A stretch of DNA of 64,000 nt from Graphilbum fragrans. Lineage: Eukaryota > Ascomycota > Sordariomycetes > Ophiostomatales > Ophiostomataceae. Positions 36,870 to 48,271 of the stretch are shown in pieces. Numbering within the stretch: position 1 is the first letter of the stretch; the number at the start of each line of letters is the position of its first letter. The position numbers and the translations under genes were made by a program. A model generated the notes under the pieces. It did no database searches, was not told the DNA's origin, and was given only the letters and a program-made list of their open reading frames with translations. Location of the stretch: contig LLKO01000014.1 of assembly GCA_001513895.1 (NCBI GenBank), forward strand, positions 496,001 to 560,000. Direction: 5' to 3'.

Positions 36870-38495
36870 CGCACTCCGTACTCGTACTGGGTTCTGGAAA
36901 CACCCAGGTGTCATGCACACAGTAACATGGGACCGGAAAGGGACCAGAATAGAGGCCCCCTTTACGAGTGCTACGTCGCGAACAGAAACGAGTGGAACGC
37001 TGGGCCATTGGAGCCTTTTCGGCTCTTTCAGCTGCCACAAAGCCACCCACGAGCACGAGGTGCCGTGCGAAACTGGGCGGTGGCGTCGCGAGAGCGACCG
37101 TGTTGGATGTGCGGTCGGCAGGCCGGAAGGATGGAGGAGGGGTCCCCCAATGTATGCAAGGGAGGTAGACCGCTTGTCGAGAAGCGGAAGATATGTGCGA
37201 GGTCTTTGCGAGGACATACAGAGTACGGACATAGAAAGGGCAAGTACGGAGCAGGAAAATAGTCGCAATGCATACGGTGTATGCTACTGAACGACGTGCG
37301 CTGCATATGCATGCACTGTGACGAAGTGGGAGCTGATATCTTCCGAGCCCTGAGGCTCCTTGATAGGCGTTGGGCCATGCATGTCCCATCGTCCGCACAC
37401 CCACTCCGAACTCATCTCGAAACGACTGCTCGGCACAGCCAGCAGCGGAGAATTTGGACTAGCCCTGAGAGCATATCTTTTTTAGCAGTGGTACCCTATG
37501 TACGCAGGCCAGGTAAATGTCCCTCCACTCGAGTACGAGTAGTGTAGTGTATTGGCAACTAGGGCAAAGTACTCCGTAAGGACGAGTATTATGTCTACGC
37601 AAAATACATATATAGTTATCTTGCACGCCAAGCGAGCCCCCCCAAAGAAGAAGAATTAAAACGAGAGGGCCCCTCTAAAAGATGGAGTTGCATGCCGGTA
37701 GTTCGGCAACTGGACGAGGAGGAGGAAAACTTGGAGGGACCTATGTCTTTGGATGCAACACCAGCAGACTGGCACACTTACAGCAGCACTCTCCTATTCG
37801 CGGTGGCCCCCCTTTTCTGTCTCTAGACACGGACTGGCCGGCCGGGCTAGGCGCGCAGGACCACAGAATACCCAGCAAAAGGCGCAGTTGTACGGCGTAC
37901 GGAGCAGTCGTACGGAAGACTCCGTTCGTATGTAAGTGCTTTGCTCGTACTCGTGCTCCGTTCACCTAGCCGTGCGACGCTTCCATACACCGAGAAGAAG
38001 GGCGCAGAGCCACCGCGAACCAGAGCCACGGGCAACTCTATCCAGGCAGCTGGGAGGCGCACACCCGCGTGGAGCCGGTACAGCACGGAGTGGGCAACAA
38101 AGCACGGAGTACGCGTACGGAGACAGGCAAAAGGTGCGATGCACGAGGTGTGGTACGCGTGTTCGTGGGGACAACGGTTTTGTCAATACTCCGCAGCACG
38201 CGGTCCCGTACTCCCTACTGTATTCCGTACTCGACCAGTACACATACGACGACCAAGGCTGAAATAAGAACCAACGGCACAGGAAGGATTGCTGCGAACC
38301 GCTGAAATTGCAAAGGAGGTGACAAGTGGACTGTTGGTCAGCGCCAACAAGGGCAGAAAGAGCCACAGCCACGCCAGTCAAGGGGGGGGAGGAAGACTCC
38401 CGACTGGAGGAGGGGACGAGACTCATGAGCAAGGGACGGATACGAGTAGTGTAGTGTACAGAACGACTGCCCAGCTACCATACTCGTACGAGGAC
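36870..38495. repeat. Dense zone of TACGAGTA/TACTCCGTA motifs
   Basis: Over about 1.6 kb both motif variants recur in both orientations, for example ACTCCGTACTCGTACT at 36872, GAGTACGAGTAGTGTAG at 37531, AAGTACTCCGTAAGG at 37566, TACGAGTAGTGTAG at 38441 and ATACTCGTACGAGG at 38480. The extended form GAGTAGTGTAGTGTA occurs twice, at 37537 and 38444. Confidence 0.5.
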
Positions 38496-41099
38496 GGGGT
38501 GCAGTGTACTTAATACGCCGGACTCTATCGTCGCGCTCTTGCAGAAACGGCGAAGTCGACAGCTAATTTCGGATGTTGGTAGTAGCCCCAGACGGCCAGA
38601 GAACCATGTACTCCGTGCAACGAGTATCCTGCGACGACTCCGTATGAAAGCTTGTTGCTTACGAGTAGTTACGCCGTGCGTATACATAGATTCTTGGTGC
38701 TTGGTCCATCGATCGGCGCGGTTGTCACGGCCTGGCTCTTAAGCGGAGAGGGGATATGGACATGGAGAGAGGACAGGACAGGGGAGCGGCAATACGACTT
38801 CGGTACGGAGCCGTTCGAGGAGGATGCTGCAGCTGCAGACTAGCCATAGTTGGACAGGACTCGAGTGTCCGCCTCGATAGCTCATCACCGCCATGAAATA
38901 GGGGGATGTTCTGTTTTTATTTGGGGTTTTTTTTTTTGTTTTTGAAACGCGACCCTGGCTGTCTGCCGAGCCCTGTTTCTGGCGCAGTGTGTGCTGATCT
39001 CTATCTTCTCAGCGACTGACGGACCTGGCACTGGTGCTAGACCTGGGTGGTATAGCCTGGCTGCCCCGTTCCGCCGTAGATTCCTCGCGGAATACCAGTT
39101 TGCAAGGACGCCACGCAGCTGGTCGACGTGGCCGAAGCGTGGTCGATGGGCCTCTGCACGATACGAGAGACAGAACAGATGCATGCAGAGAATGGGAAGA
39201 GCCAAAGACAGCGGAAATTGGCAGTGGCCGCCACGGCTGGCCTGGCTGTGACGGTGACCGGGCCGGCCGCTTTGATTGTGGGAGGACATATCTGTTGTTT
39301 GTTGTTATGGGAGCTGTACACTACGGAGTATGGCGGTAGACGCTCAGGCCGTGAAGAGACGACTCGAGTACGGGTACTTTGTCCATACATTTGCGTACAG
39401 CTAGCTGCAGTCGTACGAAGACGTAGGACCAGGTACCGGCATGTACATCTGACTATCCGTTTCAACCCTAGTCTGCCCCTTTCTCGCTGTGCCCCCATTT
39501 TACGACGACGAGCCCTGTGGCGTCCACTATGTACAAAGTCGGAGGACCTGTGCATGCAGACAGTCCTTATGCATATTGGCAATCTGCAGAAACAAATTGC
39601 TCGTCCTCCTGCATACGACGTCGAGGTGCACGACTTCAGCATGTCTGCTGTGCAGATATGCACAGACAGCCGGATTCCCCAGACGTGCCGAGCTATTATG
39701 CACGGCATAATGGGCGTACGTGTATGCTCGTCGTCGAGTACAGGGCTTTCACGATCCCATTGAACTCATGTCGGATGTACAGACATACACTCACTGGACG
39801 ACCACAACTACAATGGGATATGCAAATAAACGAACGAAACCGCTCCGCTCACGCTTGCCCAAAAAAACCGTCTTCATCCTGCTGGCACTGCCGACGTGGT
39901 CCGTGGCCAGTGAGATCAGCAGCAGCGAAATTGCCACTCTGGCAGCGTCCTGGACGAGAACGGAGCACGCTGGGCGAACAGGCGCGCCGACCCTGGTCGA
40001 GGACCGCTGTGCGCCCCAGATAAGTGCTGCGAAGACTGGACTTTCTCGTTGGCTGGCTGGCTGGCTCGCTTTTCGTTCTGCTCCAACGTTTCAGCACTCA
40101 CATCAGACACCCACGCTTAGCCCAAAGGCGGGCTAGCGGCCATCGGGTGCGCCCCTTTTATTATAGCAGGGCCCTGGAGCTTGGCCGTGCCCTCTGTATC
40201 TGGCTGCTGTGTGAGCCACGCTTGGGGCAGCCCGTCCACTAATTCCACCTGTGGAGCTCGCAAATTCACGCTGAGAGCGAGCGACCAGGACGGGCTGGCC
40301 CTCCCTGTCCGCCCGACGGGCTATTGACTGGAACCGGCGCAGCGCGAGGTGCCGCTTGGCCCAAACCGGCCAAGATGGGGGGAGGAGAAGAGCAGAAATG
40401 GCAGTGTGATGGGCAGCTGTGCTAACGGCGTGTTGGCGTTGGCTGTCGTATGTGTGTACACACGACGTATGCATGTACACAACTCGTACGACGACTAGTC
40501 GGCAGCAAGTGCAACGGTGATGAAGCTGTTGAGACGCGTAGTGTACGAGTAGAGGCCGCAGCGTGCCCTAACCGGCCGTCACAGGGCCGCTGTCGGCCGC
40601 CGCAGGCCTGGTCCGACCTGAATCCTGGTGGAGATGGCAGGACCGCGCCTGCCTGCGACGCTGTTGCCCTTCTCGTCGGTGTGGGCGAGACTCGCGAGAG
40701 GAAAGAGCGCAACGGCTCCTTCTACGCGTAGTGTGCGCGGTGCTGCCCCTTTCCGTCGGCCAGTCGGCCATCCTCTGTCGTAGCACCCTGCGATCGACGA
40801 GCTGCCTGCAGATGCGCAACTGCGGGGAGCATGCTTCTCTCGCAGCACAACGCACCTGCCTTGTCCGGCTGTGCATACGACGTAGGAGGCAGTCGCAGTC
40901 TCGTCCGTCGAGATACGAGCACATACGAGTTAGTGGTTGTAGGTACACCCGAGCTGGAAGCACGTCCCGGTGCCGCGTCCACTGTGGTCCACCGTTCACG
41001 CCAATGGCTGGTGGACGGCACGAAGGAGCAGCTTGCACCCAGTTGTCCCCCGTAGCCCCTGCGCTTTTTCGCCCATACCGTGTGCCTCGGCAGCTCTTT

Positions 41100-43804
41100 C
41101 TCTGACGAACAGACGTATTCGCAGAACACAGAGGACAGAAGACAGAATACGGAATACAGAAGACAGAAGACAAACATTGCAAATTTCTACGCAGCATCTC
41201 GTACATTTCCATGCCCCGTTTACGCGTAGTTCACATGCTTCATGCTTTATCACTCCTATACGAAGCACCACTCCCACTCACACCACACCAAGACTCGACC
41301 TCTCATCCCACCTGGTCCGTGATGACTCGGTGGAGCCCCCATCCAATCCCATAATCCTCGTTCTCTCTTTTCGACACCCCTGTCAGTCCCCAATGCTTGG
41401 GCCACCACTGCACCCTCACTCGTTCTCTTGTCTCTTGTCTCTCTCTTTTTACTGGGGCCCTGGCAAGCTTGCAGGCCTGCCCACGGCACTATGTAGTGTA
41501 GTATCTGAACGGATAGTATGGTGGTCCGGGGCAGAGCAGCAAATCTTCTTTTTCTCTGCACCAGGTCCTGCGCTGCATCGAGCACATTCGTTGTGCTCGC
41601 CCAAGGCCGCTCCCCAAAAAAGAAAGGGCCCAGCGCTCGGCCTCTCTCACCCGCGTTTCTTGCTTCCCTCATACTCTTGTGCTCTCCACTCCCTCTTGTT
41701 TCCTCTTCGGGTCGTTTGTTTCCTTCCTTTCTCTCTTACCTCTTCCCTCTCTCTTTTTCCCTAACCCCCCTCGCTCGCTCTCTGCCGTCGACCTCTCTTC
41801 CTTTGTCGCAGTGCGTCGAGCCGTCTCGACAGTCCTGCTCCTTCGTCCTCGACCGAACCGCGCACCGTCGTCGTCTTCGCCTCGATTTCGTCCAACCCCC
41901 GGCCACGAATCGCAGTACTTGTTCGACGCGTCGTTCTTTTCTGCAGCCTCTACAGCCTATTTTCGTCGTGGTTTTTCTGCTGCCCTTCGATACCCCTCTG
42001 GAGCAAGCTTTTGCTAGCTTTGCTTCTCTGTTTTTTTCTGCCAACTCGACCTCGACTACCGCCCATTGGTCGCGTCCCTTTTGCCAATTTCTCTCGAGCC
42101 TTGGCCTTCTCGATACCCCCTTCTCTGGCTTCATTTCTGTGTTCTGCTTTCTCAATTCAGTAGCAGCAAAAGACATCCCAGCTGTAAGTAGATGTGTACC
42201 CGCCCCCTTCGCTCTCCTTGCGCCGTTTTGCTCTCCGCGCTCTTCATTTATATCACCCTCTGCTCTGTGAACGGGCCGCGTCTGTTCTCCCGTCAAATTG
42301 GCTTCCCCTCCCACACAGTTCGTATAGGCTAACTGGTAGCTACCAAGCAGAGCTTTGAGCTTGTCCGTCTCGTTTAGTCTCGCCCGGTTGCCTCGTATTG
42401 TGCTTTTCATCGTCGCCGTTCTATACCCAATCACCATCCACCAAGCCGGCCTCCTTCAGCTTCGATAGCTCCATTTCACCACCCTGCTTCTCCTCCTTTT
42501 CCTTGCCTATCTGCTGAGCTACGCCCCCCATTCGAGTGGCGAATCCCTTGCAGAACGGCATTTCGACTGCCGCAGCCACTGCGAGCGCCGCCAATTAACG
42601 TTCATTCCAATTGAATGTCTTAGCTGTCGTGTCGCACCACGTTCTGGCGCATTCCACACTCTACCCCTACTTTGCAGATCGTGCCTCTACCGGGTCGTCC
42701 TCTCTATACCTATCGGTGCTATTGGTATGTACTGCGGTTTTCTGGTTCACAACGTTCGTTGGGCGCACATTTATTGGTTCACCTGGATTGCCGAGTCCCC
42801 TTATCTCCTGAACCATGCTCTTATTAAACGAGCCATATATGGCATTACTGCATGGCCCTCCCAAACCTGCGTTACGGGACTCCCTTGCTAACATGCGCTG
42901 TTTTCACTAATAGAATCAGAAACGTGGCGCACCGTCGTACGGAGTATACGATTGACTGAAATTCGCAAAAAGAGAAACGCCAAAGAAAAAAAGGCATTCG
43001 CCTTTTTTCGTGACTTGCTTTTCTCACTTACGTTCTCACTGCGTACAAGGTGTGAGGCGGTGTGTTCCCCCGCTGCAGTCTCATTCGGTAAGCCTAAAGA
43101 GCCCCTTTCTATACCCTGTAGTCGGACGGAGTATCCGTCTCAGAGTGCTCCGCTGTACTCGCTTTCCTGTTTCGTTTCCCTTTTTGTTTCTTTTTGTTTC
43201 TTTCTTCGGCGTCTTCAAGCCTTTGCGTCCATATCGGCGCGGCGGGGCACAGGAGCAGCGAAGCAAGGAAGAAGAAAGCAAGGGGCCGAGAGTGTTAGGG
43301 GAGGGGAGGAGAGAGAGGGTATGAGAGGAGGAGGGGGTGGTCAGGGTACGCTGGTAGCCTTGTATCAGAATTAACCTTGCTAACGGCCTCTGCCACACTC
43401 AGTTCTCGGCTCTCGTTCATGCAGCGTCACAGCTGCCCAGCTGATAAAAGGGCTTCACAAAAGTTCTAGCACTCGTAGCTGCTACTCCTGGCTGGGAGAC
43501 CGACGGCCTTCTCGACTTCAGGCTGGTCGTCATTTTCAGTTTTTTCTTGTTGTTCCTTGTCTTGAGTTCCGCTACTGGCCCTGCCTTTCCCTGCCTTTTT
43601 CTTACCCACGCCCCACCCTCCCCTTTCTGGCCCTTTGATTTTCACTGCAGCCCCAGTGGTACTGCCGGAAAGTCTAGATCGAGGCTTTCTCCGGCTTGAC
43701 GCCTTTTCTGCACTTCATTGCCACTCAGATATGAACCGTCGAGCACACATTTCCTAGGAGACATCTCAAACGTGCTTGTCTTCTCTGGACAACACTTGGT
43801 TGCA
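41100..43804 (+). promoter_or_regulatory. Long upstream region and leader of the apsA-like gene
   Basis: Pyrimidine-rich tracts on + run from about 41340 to 42250. A good splice donor (GTAAGT at 42184) is followed by a branch-like GGCTAACT (42327) and an acceptor CAAGCAG ending at 42350, which would make a 167-nt leader intron. If used, transcription begins before 42184 and the leader spans more than 1.4 kb, with several short upstream frames. 43000-43400 also has short frames but no gene. A purine-rich repeat (GAAGACA, GGAATACAGAAGACAG) lies at 41125-41175. Confidence 0.35.
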
Positions 43805-46800
43805 ATGCCTAGCATGGCTGTTTGGGAAACCGAAGACGAGACCGATGTGCGGATTGCCGTCATGTCAGGACTGCCAACACCATCAGATACGCCCTACCGC
43901 ACTCCATCACGAGGCTCCCGGAAATCGCGCCGGTCTGCCACCCCGCCGCTAGCGGCGTCCACACCCGTCATGCCGGGCACCGACAAAACAGACAAGACGG
44001 ACAAGAGCTCCAAGCGCTCGTCCAGAGATTTGGCCACAGATGACACCATCAGCATCTTGGACCCCCGGCGGTTCACGCCGACCTTGCACGCCAACCTCGT
44101 TTCCGAGATTCTCGCCCTCCGCCGTGACCAGGAGGAGAAAATGAAAATCATTGAGAGTCTGGAGACGTCTCTTCACACATCGCGCGAAGAGGAAGATGAC
44201 GCGAAGGCGTCGCTGGTCGACACAGCCAAGGAAAACCGGTCCCTGAAACGGCAGCTAGCCCTACTCGAAGGAGGCACTTCTTCGGCACTCGGCGAGCTGG
44301 CCCGCGAGAAGGACGAAGCTGTGGAAACGGCTAGTGAGACGAAGAAGCGGCTGGAGACAACCCAGAAGCGCTTGCGTCATCACGAAGAGGATCTCGAACG
44401 CACCCATGAACAATGGGCCCGTGAGAAGGAGGCGTGGGACGAGGAGCGCCGCAAGCTGGAGCGAAAGCTTCACGTGGCTGACTCGCGTCTCAAAACGGTC
44501 CTCGATGAAGTGGCCGCTTTCCACGAGGCTCAGGTCAACGGTGCCAATGGCGTCAACGGCGTTCACATCAATGGCACCGACAGCGAGCACGAGGATGGTG
44601 GCAAAGAGCGAGACACAGATGCAGTCAGTGTTCGTACAATGAGCATGACGAACAGCATTCGCTTCTCTGTGATTCCCAACAAGCCGAACGGTGCGTCGCT
44701 GGCTGATGAGCTGAACTTTGACGCCGACTACGATGACGAAACGGACCATGGCGGCCGCGAAAGTGTGCTGTCCAACCACTTCCACATCCGCAATGCCAGC
44801 CGTGACAGTGCCCTCTCCCGTTCGCATCACCGGAACCAGAGCAACGAGAGCCTCCGCCGCCCTGGCAGTGTCGCCCGTGGCCGATTCATGAACCAATCCG
44901 TTCTGGAACGGCTTGAAGGCGTTACGATTCGTGAGGATGAGGAGGACCAACAGTCTGCTGCGTCGACCATTTTCACGCGTCCTAAGGTGGAATACACGGA
45001 TTCCGCTTGTCAATACTCGCCGCCGCCTTCACCGAAGCTAACACCGCAGTCTCTTCCGGAGCCAGTCATGGCTCTGGACCGACCAGCGTCGCCGCCGCCG
45101 ATTCCGGCGCGGGCCGATCGCTCTTCTCTCCACGAATCTCTGTCAGATAGCCCGTCTCGGTTTGACTTGGGCGAAATTGAAGCGAACCAGCGCCGGAAGA
45201 GAGTGCATATTGCACGGCCGCTGACAATCGAGCCGGTGGTCATGTCGAGTAGCTTGATGGTGTCTGTTGGCTCGCAGACGGCGGCCGAAGAGCCTCTCAG
45301 CCCGCCTAAGACGCCGAAGTCGCCTCCGTTTGAGAAAGATGCCGAGTACCAGACTGCTTCTGCTCTCCCAGCACCTCCCCCGCCACCACCAGCACCTGTT
45401 ATGGTTACAGCTTCTACCCAGACAGACCCACCTCCTGCTCCTCCTACACCTCCCTTGCCGGAGCTGGCGCCCAACAGCTTGCTTTCACTCACGCCAATGT
45501 CTATTCCCAGCATCAGCATCCACCCCCCCACAAGCCGGCCAACAACGCCGCGGGAGCCTCGCCTTCCGCAGCTGACCAAGGACTTTGGCTGCCAAGTGGA
45601 GATCTCTCTGCCCATGTCTTCCAAGTCTGTGTCGGTGCAGACGGACGAGATTCGGGTGGACAAGCGTCTGGACCGCCTGCCTGCCCACCTACATCCGTCG
45701 GCTGTGACATCCCGGCCATCGTCCCCTGCCCCAGCCTCTTATGCAGTCGATGCAGCCACTCCTGTGGCGGATGATGTGGGCAAGCAACAGTTCACTCCCG
45801 TGCCTGGCCACCTGCCGCCGCGGAACCCGAGAAGACTGGCCTCCAAGTCAAGCCCGGCCAGCGACCCGCCATCGTCGCCGCCTGTGCCGACCAGTACTGC
45901 ATTTGGCATTGAGGAGACGCACGACGCGTACCCTGGTAACAATGATGACGGCCCGCTGTCAAGCCAAAGGGCCCCGATGCGTCGCCCCCACCGCATCAGC
46001 AGCTTGTTCGCTGGGTTTGACGGCGCTAGCTCTGACGAGGCGGACGAGTTTTTGGATGCGGACGTGAGTGATTCGGAATTCCGGACGGCGCTCTCAGCGC
46101 CGAAGCCCAAGTCTGGGGCGTCGCGTGCTGCTGGCAAGCGGACGTCTGTCCAATCCAATGACACGGCGTCTCCAGAACTGCTGTCCTCGTTCCTGCGGCG
46201 CAGCTCTGTGCGGAACTCTGTCAAGGCCATTGGCAACATGAATATGACAGAGCTCTACAGCAAGTTCTCTCTGCCCGAAGCCAACACCCGCGACAGCCGC
46301 GATTCTATTATCAGCCAGAAGTCGTCGCTCAAGAGCTCGCGAATGTCGTTTGAGAAGAGCAGTTCGATCCTGGGTTCGGCAGGCAATAGGTCGAGCGTGA
46401 TGCGCAAGGCTGCCATGATCCAGAATGGCATTGCCACTCATCAAGGCCGGTCGCGCAGCCCCAGCCTGCCGGATTCCCGCGACCCTCCGTTCCCTATCCC
46501 AACGCGTGCCAGCTCGCGCAAGCCACCCGTCAGCGTCAGCGCTCCCAGCGATGGCCAGCGGAGCCCAACGCGCGGCAGTGACCCCTGGCACCGTCGCAGT
46601 GGGAGCCGCAGCCACTACCGGGCCAACAGCATACGCAAGGTTCGGTCGGCGGCGGCGATCCCCGTCAAGCCGAGGCAGCGGAGAAACAGCCGTTCACCGC
46701 CGCGTCTCAGCAGTGCATTCTCGGCTGAGGAGGAGCCCGAGAGCCCAGGCCTCCCGCCTCTTCCCAGCAATGATATCACGGCGCCGCGCGGCGGCTATAG

Positions 46801-48271
46801 CAGCACGGCGACGCGGTACAAGCCACAGCACCAGCACCAGCCATCGACCAACACGGCGAACACGGACCAGACTGGTCAAGGCTCGGTGGGCAGCTCGAAC
46901 CAGGCGACGGGCGTGGTGGATGCAATTGCTCAGACCATGGTGGGAGAATGGATGTACAAGTATGTGCGCCGTCGCAAGTCGTTTGGCGCATCTGAAGCGA
47001 CCAGCCGCGACGACAGCAGCAACGACCGGCACAAGCGCTGGGTGTGGCTGGCACCGTATGAGCGGGCGATTCTCTGGAGCAGCAAGCAGCCCTCGAACAA
47101 CAGCACCCTAATGGGGAAATCAGGACGTAAACGTAAGTGTTGCCTTGGGATCTCTGGCATCCTAGTCTTTCGTCCTTTGTTCACAGCTAACCTTGTCTTC
47201 ATAGTGACCATTCAGTCCGTTCTTGATGTCAAGGACGACAACCCGCCGCCAAAGGGTTGTGGCCCGCTCTTCAACCGGTCAATTTTGATCCTGACGCCGC
47301 AGAGAGCGCTGAAGTTCACAGCGACCACGCCGGAGCGGCATTACCTGTGGCTCACATCCTTGTCCTTCCTTGCGCACTCGCAGCAAGCGGTACCGGAGAA
47401 TATTGCAGTGCCACTTCCCAAGGCGGCTCCTGACTTTGAATTGCCACGGGCCAAGGTGCGCAAACCTGGCATTCGGGACTCGATCCGATTGACAAAGAGC
47501 AAGACGGCGATGCTTCAAACGTCGATGTCGGGCACGTCGGTTGCAGTCCCGCTTCCGCCGCCGCCGATGAGCATGGCGTCATCACAAGCAGACTCGATGC
47601 CCCCGAGCATTCCTAGCTACCGGCCACCAGAGTCGGTGATGTCGGCTCCGTCCGTGGCAGCCACATCTTCGACTCACCAGCGGGACTTGTCGCGCGACAC
47701 GGCTGAGCCGCCGGTGATTCCTCGGTTCCATGAACGGGCTAGCCAAGTCATGGTTCACGGGCGGAAGAGAAGCAACACGGGCGGCCACGTGCCGCCGCCG
47801 CTGTCTTTCCGGGGCTTCTCGGGGCCTCTGGGGAGCAGCAGCAGCTACCACCACGCATCAACCAACAGCACGGCGGGCAACTCGGACATTTCACAGTCGC
47901 ACTCGCAAGCGTCGACGAACGTGACTTGGGGGCTCATCGGGGCAGGAAGTTCGCAGCGCACATCGGAGGCGTCGTCTCGGCCGAGTGGCCAGACAATGAA
48001 CAACTTCTTCGATGCGATCGGTACAGTGCGCATGGAGGCTTTTATCAGCCCTCTGGCATTTGCGCAATGTGAAGAGTTCCCGGATGAGCAGGAGGAGATG
48101 CGGTACCGGGCACGACGGCGGAGCAAGGAGATGCGGCGGCGCGCCAGCCGTAGCCGTCACCGCGATAGCTACCACTCGCGAGGGACACGGGGCACCGACG
48201 ACTATTATGGAGGCAGTCGGACGGGAGGAGAAGAGGACTACTTCCGCGAGGATCCGTTCAAGGGGTTCTAG
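43805..48271 (+). CDS. apsA: ApsA/Num1-type cortical protein with C-terminal PH domain
   Basis: Two exons, 43805..47132 and 47205..48271, 1464 residues. ApsA (Aspergillus) and Num1 (yeast) sit at the cell cortex, bind lipid through the PH domain and anchor dynein and mitochondria for nuclear positioning. The order is: Ser/Thr/Pro-rich N-terminus (MPSMAVWETEDETDV); coiled coil at about 100-245 (Glu/Lys/Arg-rich heptads); acidic and Ser-rich linker; proline-rich region at about 400-620 with repeated QT motifs; Ser/Arg-rich basic region; PH domain at about 1040-1170 (MVGEWMYKYVRRRKSFG, KRWVWLAPYERAILWSSKQPS, then LTIQSVLDVKDDNP after the intron, ERHYLWLTSLSFLAHS); a Ser/Pro-rich tail with RRRSKEMRRRASRSRHR. 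The 72-nt intron is a multiple of three without stops, so the frame reads through it, but GTAAGT and CATAG borders and the broken PH strand show it is removed. The ATG at 43805 is the first in frame; upstream in-frame codons begin with TTG. Confidence 0.88.
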   Translation: MPSMAVWETEDETDVRIAVMSGLPTPSDTPYRTPSRGSRKSRRSATPPLAASTPVMPGTDKTDKTDKSSKRSSRDLATDDTISILDPRRFTPTLHANLVSEILALRRDQEEKMKIIESLETSLHTSREEEDDAKASLVDTAKENRSLKRQLALLEGGTSSALGELAREKDEAVETASETKKRLETTQKRLRHHEEDLERTHEQWAREKEAWDEERRKLERKLHVADSRLKTVLDEVAAFHEAQVNGANGVNGVHINGTDSEHEDGGKERDTDAVSVRTMSMTNSIRFSVIPNKPNGASLADELNFDADYDDETDHGGRESVLSNHFHIRNASRDSALSRSHHRNQSNESLRRPGSVARGRFMNQSVLERLEGVTIREDEEDQQSAASTIFTRPKVEYTDSACQYSPPPSPKLTPQSLPEPVMALDRPASPPPIPARADRSSLHESLSDSPSRFDLGEIEANQRRKRVHIARPLTIEPVVMSSSLMVSVGSQTAAEEPLSPPKTPKSPPFEKDAEYQTASALPAPPPPPPAPVMVTASTQTDPPPAPPTPPLPELAPNSLLSLTPMSIPSISIHPPTSRPTTPREPRLPQLTKDFGCQVEISLPMSSKSVSVQTDEIRVDKRLDRLPAHLHPSAVTSRPSSPAPASYAVDAATPVADDVGKQQFTPVPGHLPPRNPRRLASKSSPASDPPSSPPVPTSTAFGIEETHDAYPGNNDDGPLSSQRAPMRRPHRISSLFAGFDGASSDEADEFLDADVSDSEFRTALSAPKPKSGASRAAGKRTSVQSNDTASPELLSSFLRRSSVRNSVKAIGNMNMTELYSKFSLPEANTRDSRDSIISQKSSLKSSRMSFEKSSSILGSAGNRSSVMRKAAMIQNGIATHQGRSRSPSLPDSRDPPFPIPTRASSRKPPVSVSAPSDGQRSPTRGSDPWHRRSGSRSHYRANSIRKVRSAAAIPVKPRQRRNSRSPPRLSSAFSAEEEPESPGLPPLPSNDITAPRGGYSSTATRYKPQHQHQPSTNTANTDQTGQGSVGSSNQATGVVDAIAQTMVGEWMYKYVRRRKSFGASEATSRDDSSNDRHKRWVWLAPYERAILWSSKQPSNNSTLMGKSGRKRKCCLGISGILVFRPLFTANLVFIVTIQSVLDVKDDNPPPKGCGPLFNRSILILTPQRALKFTATTPERHYLWLTSLSFLAHSQQAVPENIAVPLPKAAPDFELPRAKVRKPGIRDSIRLTKSKTAMLQTSMSGTSVAVPLPPPPMSMASSQADSMPPSIPSYRPPESVMSAPSVAATSSTHQRDLSRDTAEPPVIPRFHERASQVMVHGRKRSNTGGHVPPPLSFRGFSGPLGSSSSYHHASTNSTAGNSDISQSHSQASTNVTWGLIGAGSSQRTSEASSRPSGQTMNNFFDAIGTVRMEAFISPLAFAQCEEFPDEQEEMRYRARRRSKEMRRRASRSRHRDSYHSRGTRGTDDYYGGSRTGGEEDYFREDPFKGF

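Larger units (their letters stand above)
34176..41099. other. Large gene-free block
   Basis: About 6.9 kb with no recognisable gene. The longest frame (36571-37404, minus, 277 codons) is Arg/Ser/Cys-rich with no domain. A short tandem array is at 34349-34405. TACGAGTA/TACTCCGTA motifs are frequent: 35524, 35566, 36656, 36873-36888, 37529-37541, 37568, 38217-38235, 38438, 38481. Confidence 0.5.

Noticed and set aside
36571..37404. A 277-codon minus-strand frame
   Set aside because: Composition is random-looking (Arg/Ser/Thr/Cys), it crosses several dispersed motifs, and overlapping frames on the other strand are equally long.
47133..47204. Retained coding sequence in the PH domain of the apsA homologue
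   Set aside because: The 72 bases have no stop and keep the frame, but they carry GTAAGT and TTCATAG borders and would insert a hydrophobic segment in a PH strand, so they are an intron.
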